A stretch of 64,000 nt of DNA from Pyrenula massariospora. Lineage: Eukaryota; Ascomycota; Eurotiomycetes; Pyrenulales; Pyrenulaceae. Location: positions 744,001-808,000 of the forward strand of contig JAGFMI010000012.1 in assembly GCA_021030905.1 (NCBI GenBank). The letters run 5' to 3'. A program made the translations under genes and the position numbers. Below the pieces are notes generated by a model, which saw only the letters and a list, made by a program, of their open reading frames with translations, made no database searches and was not told where the DNA came from. Below are positions 1 through 11,813 of the stretch, one piece after another (the stretch's first letter is position 1; each line of letters opens with the position of its first letter).

Positions 1-435
1 CTAGCTGCGGACCTTGTGAAGAAAGATGACGATTGTGGAAGAAAAGCTAAGACTGCGATTGTGCTCGGTGATGGTTTATAGGTAATCTATTGAGTTTCTG
101 CTCTAGAAAACTCCAGAACGTTTCATGATGTTGGATAGGAAGCTGCTGTACGGCTCATAATGGGAGTGCGAGCCTTCATAATGACGGTTAAAAGACGTCC
201 GCAGAGCTTACGTGGTAGCAAGTAGTTGGATCCAGCTGGCCGTGAGCTCGGTATGACTTTCTCGGCAACCTCATCCCACGCCTCCCCCAACGCGTGGCGA
301 CAACAGTACAAGAGGCGCTTCTTGTGGAGATCATTTCGTCGCAACGTCGCATATCTCACAAGACGGATAGCATGGCGACGCGATGGTTTTACTCTACTTC
401 ACCTGCGAAGCTCATCATTGACTCCCAAAGTTCGT
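1..435. other. Intergenic, window edge
   Basis: No reading frame here looks like protein. It lies downstream of the minus-strand acyl-CoA oxidase and should hold its 3' untranslated region. I see no repeat or RNA gene. Confidence 0.5.
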
Positions 436-2529
436 CTAAAGCTTAGACCTTTCCCAGTGGCTGTTGTCTCCGTCACTCTTCACCATCTCTGCCAGACGCT
501 TCCTCGCTGCTTCCTCGCCTTCTCCCTGAAGGATCTCCTCAGTCTTCCAATCCGGATTGAATGTCTCTTCATTAAGAGGATTCTCCTGATGGACGCGGCG
601 GAATAGGTCGTTGTAAACGTCTCCATCATATCTTCCGAGCGCGCTGTCGAGAAGATAATCCGGTATTGCCCACGCATCGACTAGGCGGACAGCATGCGGC
701 CGAAGGTCAGTCAGGGTCTGCTGGATGTTTGTGGATAGGAGTGATAGTTGGTTGGTGGTGATTGCGCCTGTCACGAGAAAGTCTGCAGCGTCGGCCTCGA
801 CCGTGTACATGGCGAAAAGGCGGAAGAGTAGATGTAGGACAGGTGGGATGGATGGATCAAGGGAGTCTGCTGCTGATAAGCCCTGATAAAAATAAGAAAC
901 CATCAAGGACTGTGAATGAGCTCGGCTTAGTCTATGCAACTCAATCATTAATGAAGTCCACGATCGCTTCTCCTCAACTCGTTTCTGATAGCATTGGTAT
1001 GCCATAGCAGACGCTGTGTAACGAAAAGCCTCCACCATCGCTTCATCGTCGTCTAGAATGTCGAACTTGATAGCTTCACCCCTGCTTCGTAGAAATTGGC
1101 GATATTGCTGCTGGAGAGGAAACGGAGCGTTCTGAGGCGATCCTTTCACTGCATCCGTCATTTGCTTCAAGAGATAACTTGAAGTTTGTTGAGTGATCAT
1201 CCAGTTGTCACCCTCGACTGTTGGCTTGGAGAGGTAATCTGCATTGAGCGCGACAATGCCACTCGAACCATGAAAACCATGCCCGCCCATAGCTCGCCTG
1301 CAGGTCTCAATGCCGTCGGCAGCCAACATGGTGCATAGACTCTTGAGGCCAGAAGAAGCGGCATGCATCTCAGCTAGTCCTGAAAAATCTCCCTTGCTCT
1401 CGATGGATGTTCTTGTTGAGTAGTAGAGCTTCTGCATTGCTGCTCCTGTGTAATGAAGGGCAAATGTTGTTGCGAGTAATGGTAATATGCGAATTTGCAC
1501 GGTCGGATAGTCAAGAACAAAGATCTCAGGCGTCTTCCTAGAAGCATCGCGGTCTGGAAACTGCCTTCTAATTGCAGTATACCTCGTTGCGATTGTGACG
1601 GCTCTTGCTAGAATCAACCGAGCATGCATGATTATATGAGCTCGCACAAAGGTAAGAGACCCATAAACGACCGCAGGATTTGCAGGCTTTGTGTATGACC
1701 CAGTGTCTGGATCTACCCGCGAGTAGCGAGCTAGCATTGCCGAATGTGGTATCCGAAATTGATTGAACAGCATGTAGCCATTATCCATCGACGCGTATCC
1801 GTATTTGGGGCCAATGTCTCCAATAACGATACCATCGAGCGGCTGGCATGTTTTCATATCACGGACCTGAACGATGAATTGATGTGGTCCGTACGACTTG
1901 TGGCCGCCAGCTTCAGGAAGCAGGAGCTGGGCGACAACGATTGCATGATTTGCCGTTTTACCTAGAGCTCCGTTCCAAAATTTGCTCGCAGTGATGGTCG
2001 GGCTGTGCAGAACGAACTCTTTTCTTGTATGATCCCATCGCGCTTCAAGCTCCAGTCCTCTCACATTGCTGCCGTGTCCCATTTCCGTCTGCGCGTAAGC
2101 TCCAATTATGCTCCATGATTCAATCTTAGGTCCCCAGTAAGACTTCTGTGCATCGTCACCTTGCTCATATATCGACTTGGAGAACATGGTGGGAAGCAAG
2201 TGATATGGCGACATTTCATCCACCAAGTATTCCGCCATCTTATGGTCCTCATCCTTCCAGCCATGCTTGATTACGAGTCTCCTGAGGGTCTTGGCTCGAG
2301 CTAATCCTAGGTGGAAGCGATGAGGTCGAGGCAGATTGAGTTGATTCTTTTTCGAGAAGATAGGGTTCGTCTGAAGGATAGGAAGCAGTCGAGCTTGTCG
2401 ATCGATGAATTCTCGAGTTAGAAGATGCTCAGACAGATCTTGCACCCTCAGGTCTGACTTGGCTCGCTCTTTGGCAAGAATTTCGGGGCCAGATTCAACG
2501 GGCTTCAGAGAGGCCGTAAAGTCTTTCAT
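436..2529 (-). CDS. POX1: Peroxisomal acyl-CoA oxidase
   Basis: A single-exon gene of 697 aa, the usual length for acyl-CoA oxidases. The enzyme is an FAD flavoprotein that makes the trans-2-enoyl-CoA and passes electrons to oxygen, giving H2O2, the first step of peroxisomal beta-oxidation. Seen in the sequence: the acyl-CoA dehydrogenase-type middle domain with AYAQTEMGHGSN (about residues 144-155), the segment RRAMGGHGFHGSSG, and TVEGDNWMITQQTSSYL, in which E439 aligns with the catalytic glutamate. The protein ends in SKL, a canonical PTS1 signal, so it is imported into peroxisomes. The ATG at 2529 is the first Met of the frame. It is transcribed divergently from the acyl-CoA synthetase at 2960, which also carries SKL. 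Chain-length preference cannot be read from the sequence. Confidence 0.95.
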   Translation of the reverse strand: MKDFTASLKPVESGPEILAKERAKSDLRVQDLSEHLLTREFIDRQARLLPILQTNPIFSKKNQLNLPRPHRFHLGLARAKTLRRLVIKHGWKDEDHKMAEYLVDEMSPYHLLPTMFSKSIYEQGDDAQKSYWGPKIESWSIIGAYAQTEMGHGSNVRGLELEARWDHTRKEFVLHSPTITASKFWNGALGKTANHAIVVAQLLLPEAGGHKSYGPHQFIVQVRDMKTCQPLDGIVIGDIGPKYGYASMDNGYMLFNQFRIPHSAMLARYSRVDPDTGSYTKPANPAVVYGSLTFVRAHIIMHARLILARAVTIATRYTAIRRQFPDRDASRKTPEIFVLDYPTVQIRILPLLATTFALHYTGAAMQKLYYSTRTSIESKGDFSGLAEMHAASSGLKSLCTMLAADGIETCRRAMGGHGFHGSSGIVALNADYLSKPTVEGDNWMITQQTSSYLLKQMTDAVKGSPQNAPFPLQQQYRQFLRSRGEAIKFDILDDDEAMVEAFRYTASAMAYQCYQKRVEEKRSWTSLMIELHRLSRAHSQSLMVSYFYQGLSAADSLDPSIPPVLHLLFRLFAMYTVEADAADFLVTGAITTNQLSLLSTNIQQTLTDLRPHAVRLVDAWAIPDYLLDSALGRYDGDVYNDLFRRVHQENPLNEETFNPDWKTEEILQGEGEEAARKRLAEMVKSDGDNSHWERSKL

Positions 2530-2959
2530 CGCTGCAGTCGTCCGTGTATAATTTTTGAGGGTATGATGATGTTAAAGCAGGTAAGGAGGTTTGTATCAGC
2601 CCTCAGTATTCACCTACCGGCCACCACAAATAACTACTCAGATTCACCAGTCACTCAGTGGATAGATGCTGATTCACTCACGCTTCATCATGACTCGGTA
2701 TGCAAATGCCACTTACCTCCAATTTTCCCTCTGCGGCGTGTTGATCTACTGCAGCTACCCCACACTCATAGCTGCCGAGGGATTGAAGCAACTGCCCATG
2801 TCTTCGGCCACGGCGGAAGGTGCGATTCGTTGGGAATAACGATGCTTTCGAATCCTTCGCACTCGCATACACGGGAGTAGCAGCATCCTCTCAACATACT
2901 CCATTGCGGGAAGCTGGTGAGCCACGACAGAAGCAGGACGAGAAGATAATTGCAAGAAA
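2530..2959. promoter_or_regulatory. Shared bidirectional promoter of the two peroxisomal genes
   Basis: 430 bp separate the start codons of two divergent genes for peroxisomal proteins. No convincing coding sequence lies inside. One CCGAGG (reverse complement of CCTCGG) is present at 2775-2780. Shared control by fatty acids is an inference from this arrangement. Confidence 0.65.
2775..2780 (-). promoter_or_regulatory. CCTCGG core, candidate FarA/FarB (CTF1) site
   Basis: CCTCGG on the minus strand is the core bound by fungal Zn2Cys6 fatty-acid regulators of the FarA/FarB/CTF1 family. It lies 246 bp upstream of the oxidase ATG and 180 bp upstream of the synthetase ATG. A six-base match can be chance; the location gives it weight. 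Confidence 0.5.
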
Positions 2960-4741
2960 ATGGCTGACGAGGATCGCACTGCGTTCGCGCCAAGGCATCT
3001 CGGAGATAACATTGTTCCGAGTGACCCTCTGTTTACCCAGCTTCTCTTCCATGCCAGCCGCCAGCCTCCTCGGACAGCAATTAGAGATCTAAACGTACCG
3101 GTTGAGAAGACCTATCTCGACCTGTTGAACGATGTGCTATCTTTGCGCCGTGATGTCAGGGCTACTTTGCCTCATAATATCGTCTGCGACCTCGATGCTG
3201 GTAAGGAGGTGTACATTGGCGTCCTCGGCCCTGGAGGGTTCGAGTTCGCTGTCGCTGTGCTAACATGTCTGGCACTGGGATCCGCTGCCGTTGTCAGTCC
3301 GCTCAATCCAAATCAACCTGTTGAAGAAGCCTCTTACTACGTTAAGAAGGCGAAGTTGCCTATCATTTTGACATCCTCTGGGTCGCTTGAACTTGGAAAG
3401 GCTCTGGAAACCCGGCTCCAATGTCTTTGCGTGCCGATCAAGTCGTCGTTGTCTAGACTAAGGCTCAATGCTGGTGAAATCCTACTATCTTCTGATCTCC
3501 GTCCAAACCCAAATTCGCCAGGCTTGCTTATCTTCACATCTGGAACTACGGGACCCCCAAAAGGCGCAGTGATTCGCCGTGGAGCTTTGATCCGTGACAC
3601 TTTCGACTTAGACCTGCAAATTCAAGATACTGATGTCCTGTCTCATTTGCTTCCTGTCCACCATGCTACTGGCATATGGGTTGGATTCTTCCCGTGGTTG
3701 TATTGTGGCGCGTGCATTGAATTCAAGAGTGGTAGTTTTGACCCAGAATGGACATGGAATAGATGGAGGCAAGGTACGAATACTCTGAAAATGTGTAGTT
3801 TGAAAGGTCACTTAATTTCAAATGATCCAGGTGGCCTTACGATCTTCTCTGGCGTACCCACAATCTATATGAGAATGATGCGTTACTACCAGACCACTTT
3901 GAGCCAACTTCCGCCCGATTTACTTACTGAATATACTAAGGCCCCTTCCCAATTTCGCGCCTGTCTTTCTGGGACCTCAGCTCTACCACTACCCATAGCC
4001 CAGTTTTGGAGCAAACTCCTCAACGGACGAGCTATCAAACAGCGCTTCGGCTCAACCGAAACTGGAGTAGTGTACATGATGCCACTAGGCTCCGACAATA
4101 TACCGGACGGCTCAGTGGGCTTCCCGCTTCTAGGGGTGGAACAAAAACTATCAGAGGGCGATGAAGGCGAAGTTTTACTCAAAGCACCGAACATGTTTTC
4201 TAAATACCTCGATGATCCGAAAGCAACACGCGCTGCGCATGATGAAAATGGCTTTTTCCGGACTGGCGATATCGCTAGACAGGAGAATGGTTATTACTTC
4301 ATCACAGGTCGAGCATCAGTCGACATCATCAAGTCCGGCGGCTACAAAATTTCTGCACTGGATATTGAGCGCGAGATTCTCTCCCTCCCATACGTCTCTG
4401 AAGTCATGATAGTAGGCATACCCGACGAAGAGTTTGGCCAACGTGTTGCTGCGCTAATCACACTCCGCACCGACGAGATTGCCCTTGATTTCATGCACAA
4501 TCATGGCCGGATAAAGGACAATCTCTCGTTGGACGACCTCAGATCAGACATTCGCGACCGCTTGGCGGGATACAAATTACCGACTGTACTCTTTGTATCA
4601 AAAGATGACATACCCAAATCGCCAACCGGCAAGGTGGTCAAAAAGATTCTCGGCCCACAATTCTTCCCCGCAAATTACGAAAGCGTTCCTGGTATGCAGG
4701 TCTGGCAGCCTAGAAAACGATTGTCTTTGTCAAAGCTCTGA
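2960..4741 (+). CDS. Peroxisomal AMP-forming acyl-CoA synthetase, ACSF3/malonyl-CoA synthetase-like
   Basis: An ANL-superfamily ligase that adenylates a carboxylic acid and transfers it to CoA. Seen: the phosphate loop FTSGTTGPPKGA (about residue 192), the GSTETG adenylate motif, TGDIA, the hinge segment SGGYKISALDIEREI, and SPTGKVVKK with the C-terminal catalytic lysine. GSVGFPLLGV resembles ACSF3/malonyl-CoA synthetases. The last residues are SKL, a PTS1 signal. The frame is open throughout, but 3774-3830 (GTACGA to CCAG, 57 nt, with CTTAAT as a possible branch site) is almost certainly an intron: removing it joins WRQG to GLTIFSGVPTIYM, as in the family, and gives 574 instead of 593 aa. 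The oxidase is its divergent neighbour. The substrate may be malonate or a medium/branched acid. Confidence 0.92.
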   Translation: MADEDRTAFAPRHLGDNIVPSDPLFTQLLFHASRQPPRTAIRDLNVPVEKTYLDLLNDVLSLRRDVRATLPHNIVCDLDAGKEVYIGVLGPGGFEFAVAVLTCLALGSAAVVSPLNPNQPVEEASYYVKKAKLPIILTSSGSLELGKALETRLQCLCVPIKSSLSRLRLNAGEILLSSDLRPNPNSPGLLIFTSGTTGPPKGAVIRRGALIRDTFDLDLQIQDTDVLSHLLPVHHATGIWVGFFPWLYCGACIEFKSGSFDPEWTWNRWRQGTNTLKMCSLKGHLISNDPGGLTIFSGVPTIYMRMMRYYQTTLSQLPPDLLTEYTKAPSQFRACLSGTSALPLPIAQFWSKLLNGRAIKQRFGSTETGVVYMMPLGSDNIPDGSVGFPLLGVEQKLSEGDEGEVLLKAPNMFSKYLDDPKATRAAHDENGFFRTGDIARQENGYYFITGRASVDIIKSGGYKISALDIEREILSLPYVSEVMIVGIPDEEFGQRVAALITLRTDEIALDFMHNHGRIKDNLSLDDLRSDIRDRLAGYKLPTVLFVSKDDIPKSPTGKVVKKILGPQFFPANYESVPGMQVWQPRKRLSLSKL

Positions 4742-6444
4742 ACGCACAGCTTCTGAGACACCTTGTCTAAAATAAAAACGCATATAAGATGCAACTACCC
4801 AAGACGTGGCTTCGTACCGACCTACATGGGTCAACATTTCTCGGAGTGTCAAACAATTTTTTGACTTCCATCACCCGAGATGGCCTCCTAAGGCACGATA
4901 GAATTGAAAGCTGAAGGCGGTAGGCCTGAGACATTCTGGATAAAGCCAGAATTGTCTTCTTCGCTGGCTAGATAATTCCTGAAAATGATCCATAGATTCA
5001 GAGAAGTCCTCGACAGAGATTGAGATCATCCCATATAGTTGAAGAAGAAAGAAATCATATGATAAAGAAGGATTCTCAATTGCCAGTGGAGGGATAGAAA
5101 ACAAAGTTTTTCAATTTGAATCTTATTCCTTTGCCAAAACACTCATCACCATTGACTTCTCATCCTTTGATCCACCGATATCACCACCGTCTTTGTATCT
5201 CATACTCTCGGATATCCGTGCCCTTCCAACTCCCGTTCATGATGGACTTTAGTTCCCGCTATACTCTCCTACCGTTTGTTCTTCTACTGTAGTATGTAGG
5301 GTATAGAACCAGATGTATTAGGAGAATTTCTGTGGTGTGATCTTGGTTAATTTCTTGACTTGGGTTGTAGTTGTATTCCTAAGTTTTGCTTTCAGATAGA
5401 TGCTAAAGAAACGGCTTCAAGAACTTTGACTTTGGGCATTATCTCTGACCGCATGAGGAGTAGTTAGAGCGACGACATTGGTGGCAATGGTTAGAATGTG
5501 ATAGATCTACTAGACTTGTGATAGACTTGTAATAATTTTATTCTTCGTGAAGTGCTTGTTATACCGAGCGCGATCAATTCCGCAACAACAACGAATGCGC
5601 ATTCAATCCGCACTGGTCCCGTGAAGTGACAGAATTCTGACTCTTCATCTGATCGATCTAGCGCCTCTAGGCATTTCACATTCAAACACTTGTAAAAGGT
5701 CTCTTCGTGCTCGTGAGCGGTGCAAGTGCTGTGAAGTTGCTAAGAACATGAAGAGGGCGACACTAAATGAGACGGAAGCGGGCTTTTCTTACAAGACACG
5801 ACACAGTGTCAGAAACCATAGCGAACCGAACGATCGTGGGGATGGTAGGGATAGGATGCGGATCAAGAACGCGAGCCCGGTGGAGCACGAGAGCGAAGCG
5901 TATAACCAGAACGAGTTAGCGTCAAATTCACACCAATCAATTTCGCTTCTGCCTTCTCTAAGGCATCGAAAAGGACATCTTCTCACCCCCCCGCTATCCT
6001 TGTCCCCTGGAAAATCTCTCATGAGTCACTACAGCATCTTGCATTGAAATGGGTCAACGGCATGTTCGACTGATTGGCTAATGGATCAAGTAAGGTGTGA
6101 AAGCGCCGTCTTTGAGGCTAATCGATGCTTGATGGGTTGAGGCTCCGAACGCGTTGAAATCTCATCAAACGTGCCCAAAACAGCCTCGAAGCCGCCTTGT
6201 CGCATTAGCGTACAAGGAACTATCGCGTATTCTATGCGATAGTTTTAAGTTGAGCGTCCGCTCTTGGCTTCTTAGTTCGGGAATTTATGGTCCACGATTA
6301 TGACCGTGCATCTGTCCTCAGTGAAGTGCACATCCTCTCGCTATTCTTCCCCTCCAGGGTGCACTGAGCCTCCAGTCGAGCGCTGACCGACTCTATGGAT
6401 ACTTGATTCTCTCTCTACCTCTCTCCACCCATTGACAACTCTCC
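4742..6444. other. Intergenic, 1.7 kb
   Basis: No supported gene. Short frames exist but lack family resemblance or intron-exon logic. The 3' end of the synthetase gene and the promoter of the ABC transporter should lie here. A pyrimidine-rich stretch (about 6408-6430) immediately precedes the transporter ATG, as is common in fungal core promoters or leaders. Confidence 0.5.
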
Positions 6445-9400
6445 ATGCCTCAACCATCTTCGACCTGCTCAAGTACCATCGACGATTCATTCGGACCATG
6501 GGCTGGAGCTGCTTGTCGTGGTGGATTTGACTTTACGCTGTTGTTTGAAGAGACAATTCTCTCGATTCCCCTGCAGTGTTGTTTCTTACTCGTACTACCT
6601 GTTCGTGCTTTACAGCTAATAAGGTCTGAGACCAAAGTCATACACAATTTCCAACGACCTTTAAAAGCTGTTCGTCCCCAAGCATGCTCATATTTGCCAT
6701 GGCTAACATAGCAGAAAGTGCACTTTGATTGCTCTCTTTGCTCTCAATACCGCCCTTCTGTGTCTCTGGACCACTAAAGCCTCCCTTGCAATCATTCACA
6801 CCCGTGCGACTGTTCCAACTGCTGTCCTCACGTTTGTCGCATCATTGGGGCTTTGCTTGTTGTCATGGCTCGAGCACGAGCGTGCCGTCAGGCCATCCTT
6901 TGTCCTCTCTACGTACCTTTTTTTATCGGTTCTTCTGGACACCGCTCGTACTCGGACCTTGTGGATGTTAGGTCCTCACCAGACGATCCCCGCCATATTC
7001 ACCTGCACCATGGCCGTGCGTCTTATTATGCTCCTTTTAGAGTCCACTGAAAAGCGAAGTATCCTTTTTCCCGCTTATACGGGCCTCTCGAAGGAGGTGA
7101 CCAGTAGCACAATCAGCCGAAGCATATTTTTCTGGCTAACATCAATCTTCATGAACGGATATAAAAATATTCTAACACCCAGAGATCTGTATCCTCTCGA
7201 TCCAAAGTTACAATCGAAAGGTCTGCATGAAACTTTTGTGCGGGCTTGGAGCAAAGGTGAGTAGCCTAGGGAGGGTCATGATTTGGTCATCTAGAGGTCT
7301 TACTCAAACCCATGTACAGTGCCTAACAAGGCTGCCCCTAATATCCTGTTCAGTACGTGGCTCCGCGTTTTCGCATGCTCTACGATGAGTCCTGTTATTC
7401 CCATAATATTCTGCATTGCTTTCGAGTATGCGCAGCCATTTCTGGTCACTGAGGCAATCGCTCTTGCAACTACGCCTCAGGTTCAGCCGTACAACAATAT
7501 TGGTTACGGGTTGATAGGGGCGTATGCCATAGTGTACATAGGCATAGCAGTTGGTTACTCTTTGTTCAAACTCCTTTTTCGACACCCTAACGCACTCTAT
7601 AGATCTCGACGGGCCAGTATGAGCATCGACTGTATCGCGCCGCGACAATGATGAGAGGAAGTGTTATTGGTCTTATATACCAAAAGTCGCTACACCTGGA
7701 CTTGAACCTGTCTGGCGTTAGTCCCGAGGGAGCTTTGACCTTGATTAGCACCGATAGCGAAACCGTCATTCAAGGTATTGTCCGCATTCACGAGCTCTGG
7801 AGTGGGATCGTGGAGATCGGCATTGGCATCTATTTGCTCTACAGGCAACTTGGAGCTGCATGCGCAATGCCTATCGCCTTTACCTTTTGTACGATTGTCT
7901 TCCTTGCTTCAATGCTCTTGCTATGACTGACGTACTCTCTTAGTCGTTTTGCTTGTGACCGGGATTCTCGCAATGCCTACTGGCAAGGCCCATGCTGCAT
8001 GGGTCGCCGCATCTCAGGAACGCGTAACTAAGACGTCTAGTACCCTAGGGAGTATTAAATGTCTTAAGGTATCCGGTTTAAACGACGTGGCTTTCTCTAT
8101 GATCCGAAAGTTAAGGACTGAAGAACTAGACCAATCTATGAGATTTCGGCTACTTCTTGGAATTTCACTCATGTTACGTATGTTACTCCTTTCAAGGACA
8201 ATAAGGTGAGCTAACTTAAAATTACTATTCTAAGTAACATCTTCACCGATCTGGTCTGCGATTCTCACCATTTGTGTCTTTGTTGGTGGCGCGGTTGGCG
8301 GCAGCAATACCCTGACTATCTCGAAAGCTTTCACTTCCTATTCAATCCTCGTCCTATTGAACAAGCCGCTTACGAGTATTATACTCGCTTTCCCACTTTT
8401 AGCCAGCGCCCTGGCGTCCTTCCAGCGAATTCAAAATTATCTTAACGGGAAGGAGCAAGATGACAACAGGCAAAGCATTTGGGACAAAAGACACGAAGAC
8501 GACGAAAAAGAAAATCAGACCACGCAAAGCATTCCATCTGTCTCGGATGCTATATCAGAAATCCATGACGAAAAAGGTCACCGACTCTCATTGCCTGACA
8601 AGTCTAGTGGCCCTCGTCTTGATCTCGAGAATGATTTCATAGCTTCAATTCAAGGCACATTTTCTTGGAAAGAGGATTTACCACCAGTTATTGACATTAG
8701 CGATTGGAAAATTCGACGGCGAACATTTACCTTACTGCTTGGCCCTGTTGGCTGCGGCAAGTCAACATTACTCAGATCGCTCCTCGGCGAACTCTCATCT
8801 TTCAATGGTACTATCCGCACGAAACATAGCGGAGTCGCGTACTGCAATCAAGATCCCTGGCTTCCTAATGAGTCTATTCGAAGTATCATCGTAGGCCAAG
8901 CAGAATTCGATGAGTCGTGGTATCGTACAGTCCTCGCCGCAAGTGCTTTAGAAATTGACATGCAAAATTGGTCGAATGGAGACGAGACTATGGCCGGATC
9001 AATGGGAATCTCCATGAGTGGCGGCCAGAAACACCGTCTTGTATGTCGTCTCAGTTTTAATCTGTGCAAATGTAAAAAATCGCTAAAATCAAGGCAGGCG
9101 ATCGCCAGAGCATTATACTCTAGAAGAGAATTTCTCATCTTCGACGACGTTTTCGGTGGTCTTGACTCCGCCACTGAGAATCTAGTTGTCGATAAATTGC
9201 TTGGACAACAAGGCCTGCTGCGAACTAGCAATAGCACGATCATTGTTGCATCTTCTAGCGGTCTGACATTCTATCCCATGCATTGATTGATTATCTGATA
9301 AGATCATAGCCCACCGTGCTCCCTTTGCCGACGAAGTAGTCATTCTTGACGCGCAAGGCCGGATCAGAGATATAGGACCATTCAGAGGGGATATACAGTC

Positions 9401-11813
9401 ACTCGGCCTTTCTGGAGGCGAGAGTAGAGCAGTATCGCAACCCAAGGATGGGACCATTCAAGCGGATAAAGGAAGCGTGACTCCACTTGAGACCATTCTT
9501 GCCACCAAGAAAATAGAAGCGGACTCGGCTAGGCGGTTGGGCGATTGGTCGATGTATAAATTTTATGCGCAAGCAACTGGGTGGTTGACTTTGACAAATT
9601 TCATGATTGCCATGGTCATTTTCGCATTTTGCAGCGCATTTCCGCGTAAGCATTCTCGAAAATATGTCATCTCTTCCAATCCTAACCATCGGTCTGCAGA
9701 ATTGTGGTTGAAGTGGTGGGCAGAGGCCAACGAGAGGCATCCGAACAGTGATTTGGGCAAATGGCTTGGAGTGTACATTGCGCTTGGTTTCGGCACAAAT
9801 GTATCGGTGCTCTTTGGCATGTGGTAAGATACGATTCTTCCTCTTTAGAGAATGGCGAGTTTTAACGGATAGCTATAGGCAGCTATTTATTGTTGCCATA
9901 ACCAGGTCTGGGGTCTACTTCCATGGCATGATGCTGGATGTGACTTCGCGGTCAGAAAACCCATACTCCACAATATCAACGCGAAATTGACCAAGCCAGT
10001 GCTCCGATATCATTTTTCTCGAGTGTTGACCGCGGTGTCACGGTAAACAGATTCAGTCAGGATCTACAATTAATCGACATGGAATTACCCGGCGCCGCAC
10101 TAGGTTTCGCTGTCAGTACGTGGAAGAAAGAGCAGCCCAGGCAGACCGATGAATGCTGACCACTGACCATTACAGCAATGATGTACGGCCTGGCAGACTT
10201 CGTAATGATATCTATCGCGTCAAAGTACGTTGCAGCGATTCTCCCCATCCTCATACCAACATTCTACGCTCTCCAACGCTTCTACCTCCGGACGTCACGA
10301 CAAATGCGTCTCCTCGACATCGAACAAAAAGCTCCCCTCTATACCCAGCTTATCGAGACGCTCAACGGCCTCGCAACTATTAGAGCATTTCAATGGGGAG
10401 ACAGATACGAGCAGAGGTATCTAAACCGGCTCGACGACTCACAGAGACCTAGCTACCTGCTCTATTGTCTGCAGCGCTGGCTGACCTTTGCCACCGATAT
10501 GTTGGTCGCCGCTGTCGCTATTATCCTGGTTGTGGTGACTGTCACGCTGCGCGAACAGATTGGACCGGGCTACATGGGAATAGCGCTGAGCAATATCCTA
10601 GCGTTCAGCGACACAGTAAAGAGCTTGCTCATCTCATGGGTCATGTTGGAAACCTCTCTCGGGGCTGTCGCCCGCGTCAAAAGCTTTGTTCACGATACAG
10701 AATGTGAGGATGCCAACGATGGATCGCTGACGGAGCCTGAAGACGAGAACTGGCCGAGCAAAGGGGTCGTGGATTTCCGTGATGTCACCGTCTCGTACCC
10801 GTAAGCGGCCACACCGTTAACCCCCCCAAACTTCGTGGACCTAACAACCACAAAGCTCCACAGGCACCGTCCTCAACAACATCACCATCTCAATCCCTCC
10901 CGGCCAGAAAATCGCTATCTGCGGCCGCACTGGAAGGTCCGTTCCCCCCTCTCCAAATCTAATCCCCTCCATAACCTGAATCCCATTGACCGCTACTAGC
11001 GGCAAATCCACCCTCCTCCACACCCTCCTCCATCTCCCCCCACCCACATCTGGCACCATAACAATCGACTCCACGCCCCTTACCTCTGTCCCCCCCTCCT
11101 CCCTCCGCACCCGCCTCGTCGCGATCCCTCAGGACTCCTACATATTCCCCGGCACGCTGCGCTCCAACCTCGACCCGTACGGCACGGCTTCGGACGAGGA
11201 GCTCATCCGCGTGCTCGAGAAAGTGCAATTGTGGGAAAGGGTGGAGCAGAGAGGCGGTCTCGACGCCACGATCGACGACAAATTCTTCTCACAGGGCGAG
11301 ACGCGCGTGCTCGTCTTCGCGCGGGCGATGCTGCGCAAGGGTAGAGTCTTGATATTGGATGAATTTACTGCGAGGTATGTAGACTTTTGCATATCTTATC
11401 TTTACAACCGTTGGGTTCGGAGCAAATCGTGGAAGTTGCTTTACTCTACTTCATTTTGCTCTCTTCTACTTTACCCTGCTGTTCTTTAGCCTATCCTATT
11501 TTACTCTACTCTTCTCTATCCTACTTCATCTTACCAACCCCAACCTCAATCTCAACCCCAACCACTAACCAAACAAAACAGCCTCGATACCGCATCAAGC
11601 GCCCTCATCAACTCCCTCCTGCACGAACACTTCGCAGACTGGACGGTGATCGCGGCCGCGCACAAGCTGGAGGAGATCGTGGACGGGTTCGAGCGGGTGG
11701 TTGTGTTGGAAGGGGGGAGGGTGGTGGAGGATGGGGAGCCGAGGGCGTTGTTGGAGGAGAAGGGTTCTGCGTTTCGGCGGATGTGGGAGGGGAAGATGGG
11801 ACGGGGGCGGTAA
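6445..11813 (+). CDS. ABCC-family (MRP-type) multidrug transporter, 15 exons
   Basis: Full-length ABC exporter, 1480 aa after splicing. Proposed exons: 6445-6669, 6719-7256, 7320-7549, 7603-7888, 7944-8177, 8235-9040, 9098-9260, 9310-9645, 9700-9823, 9879-9950, 10000-10115, 10176-10800, 10856-10936, 11000-11374, 11582-11813; every junction keeps frame. The N-terminus (DDSFGPW, CRGGFDFTLLFE) is the typical fungal ABCC TMD0. NBD1 has Walker A GPVGCGKST (about 674), SMSGGQKHRL and FLIFDDVFGGLD; NBD2 has GRTGSGKST (about 1278), a degenerate signature FFSQGETRVL, and ILDEFTASLD. ISTGQYEHRLYRAATMMRG confirms the 7550-7602 splice. Such pumps export organic anions, glutathione conjugates or toxins across the plasma or vacuolar membrane; the substrate is unknown. 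The first junction (acceptor AAAG at 6718) is the least certain. Confidence 0.88.
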
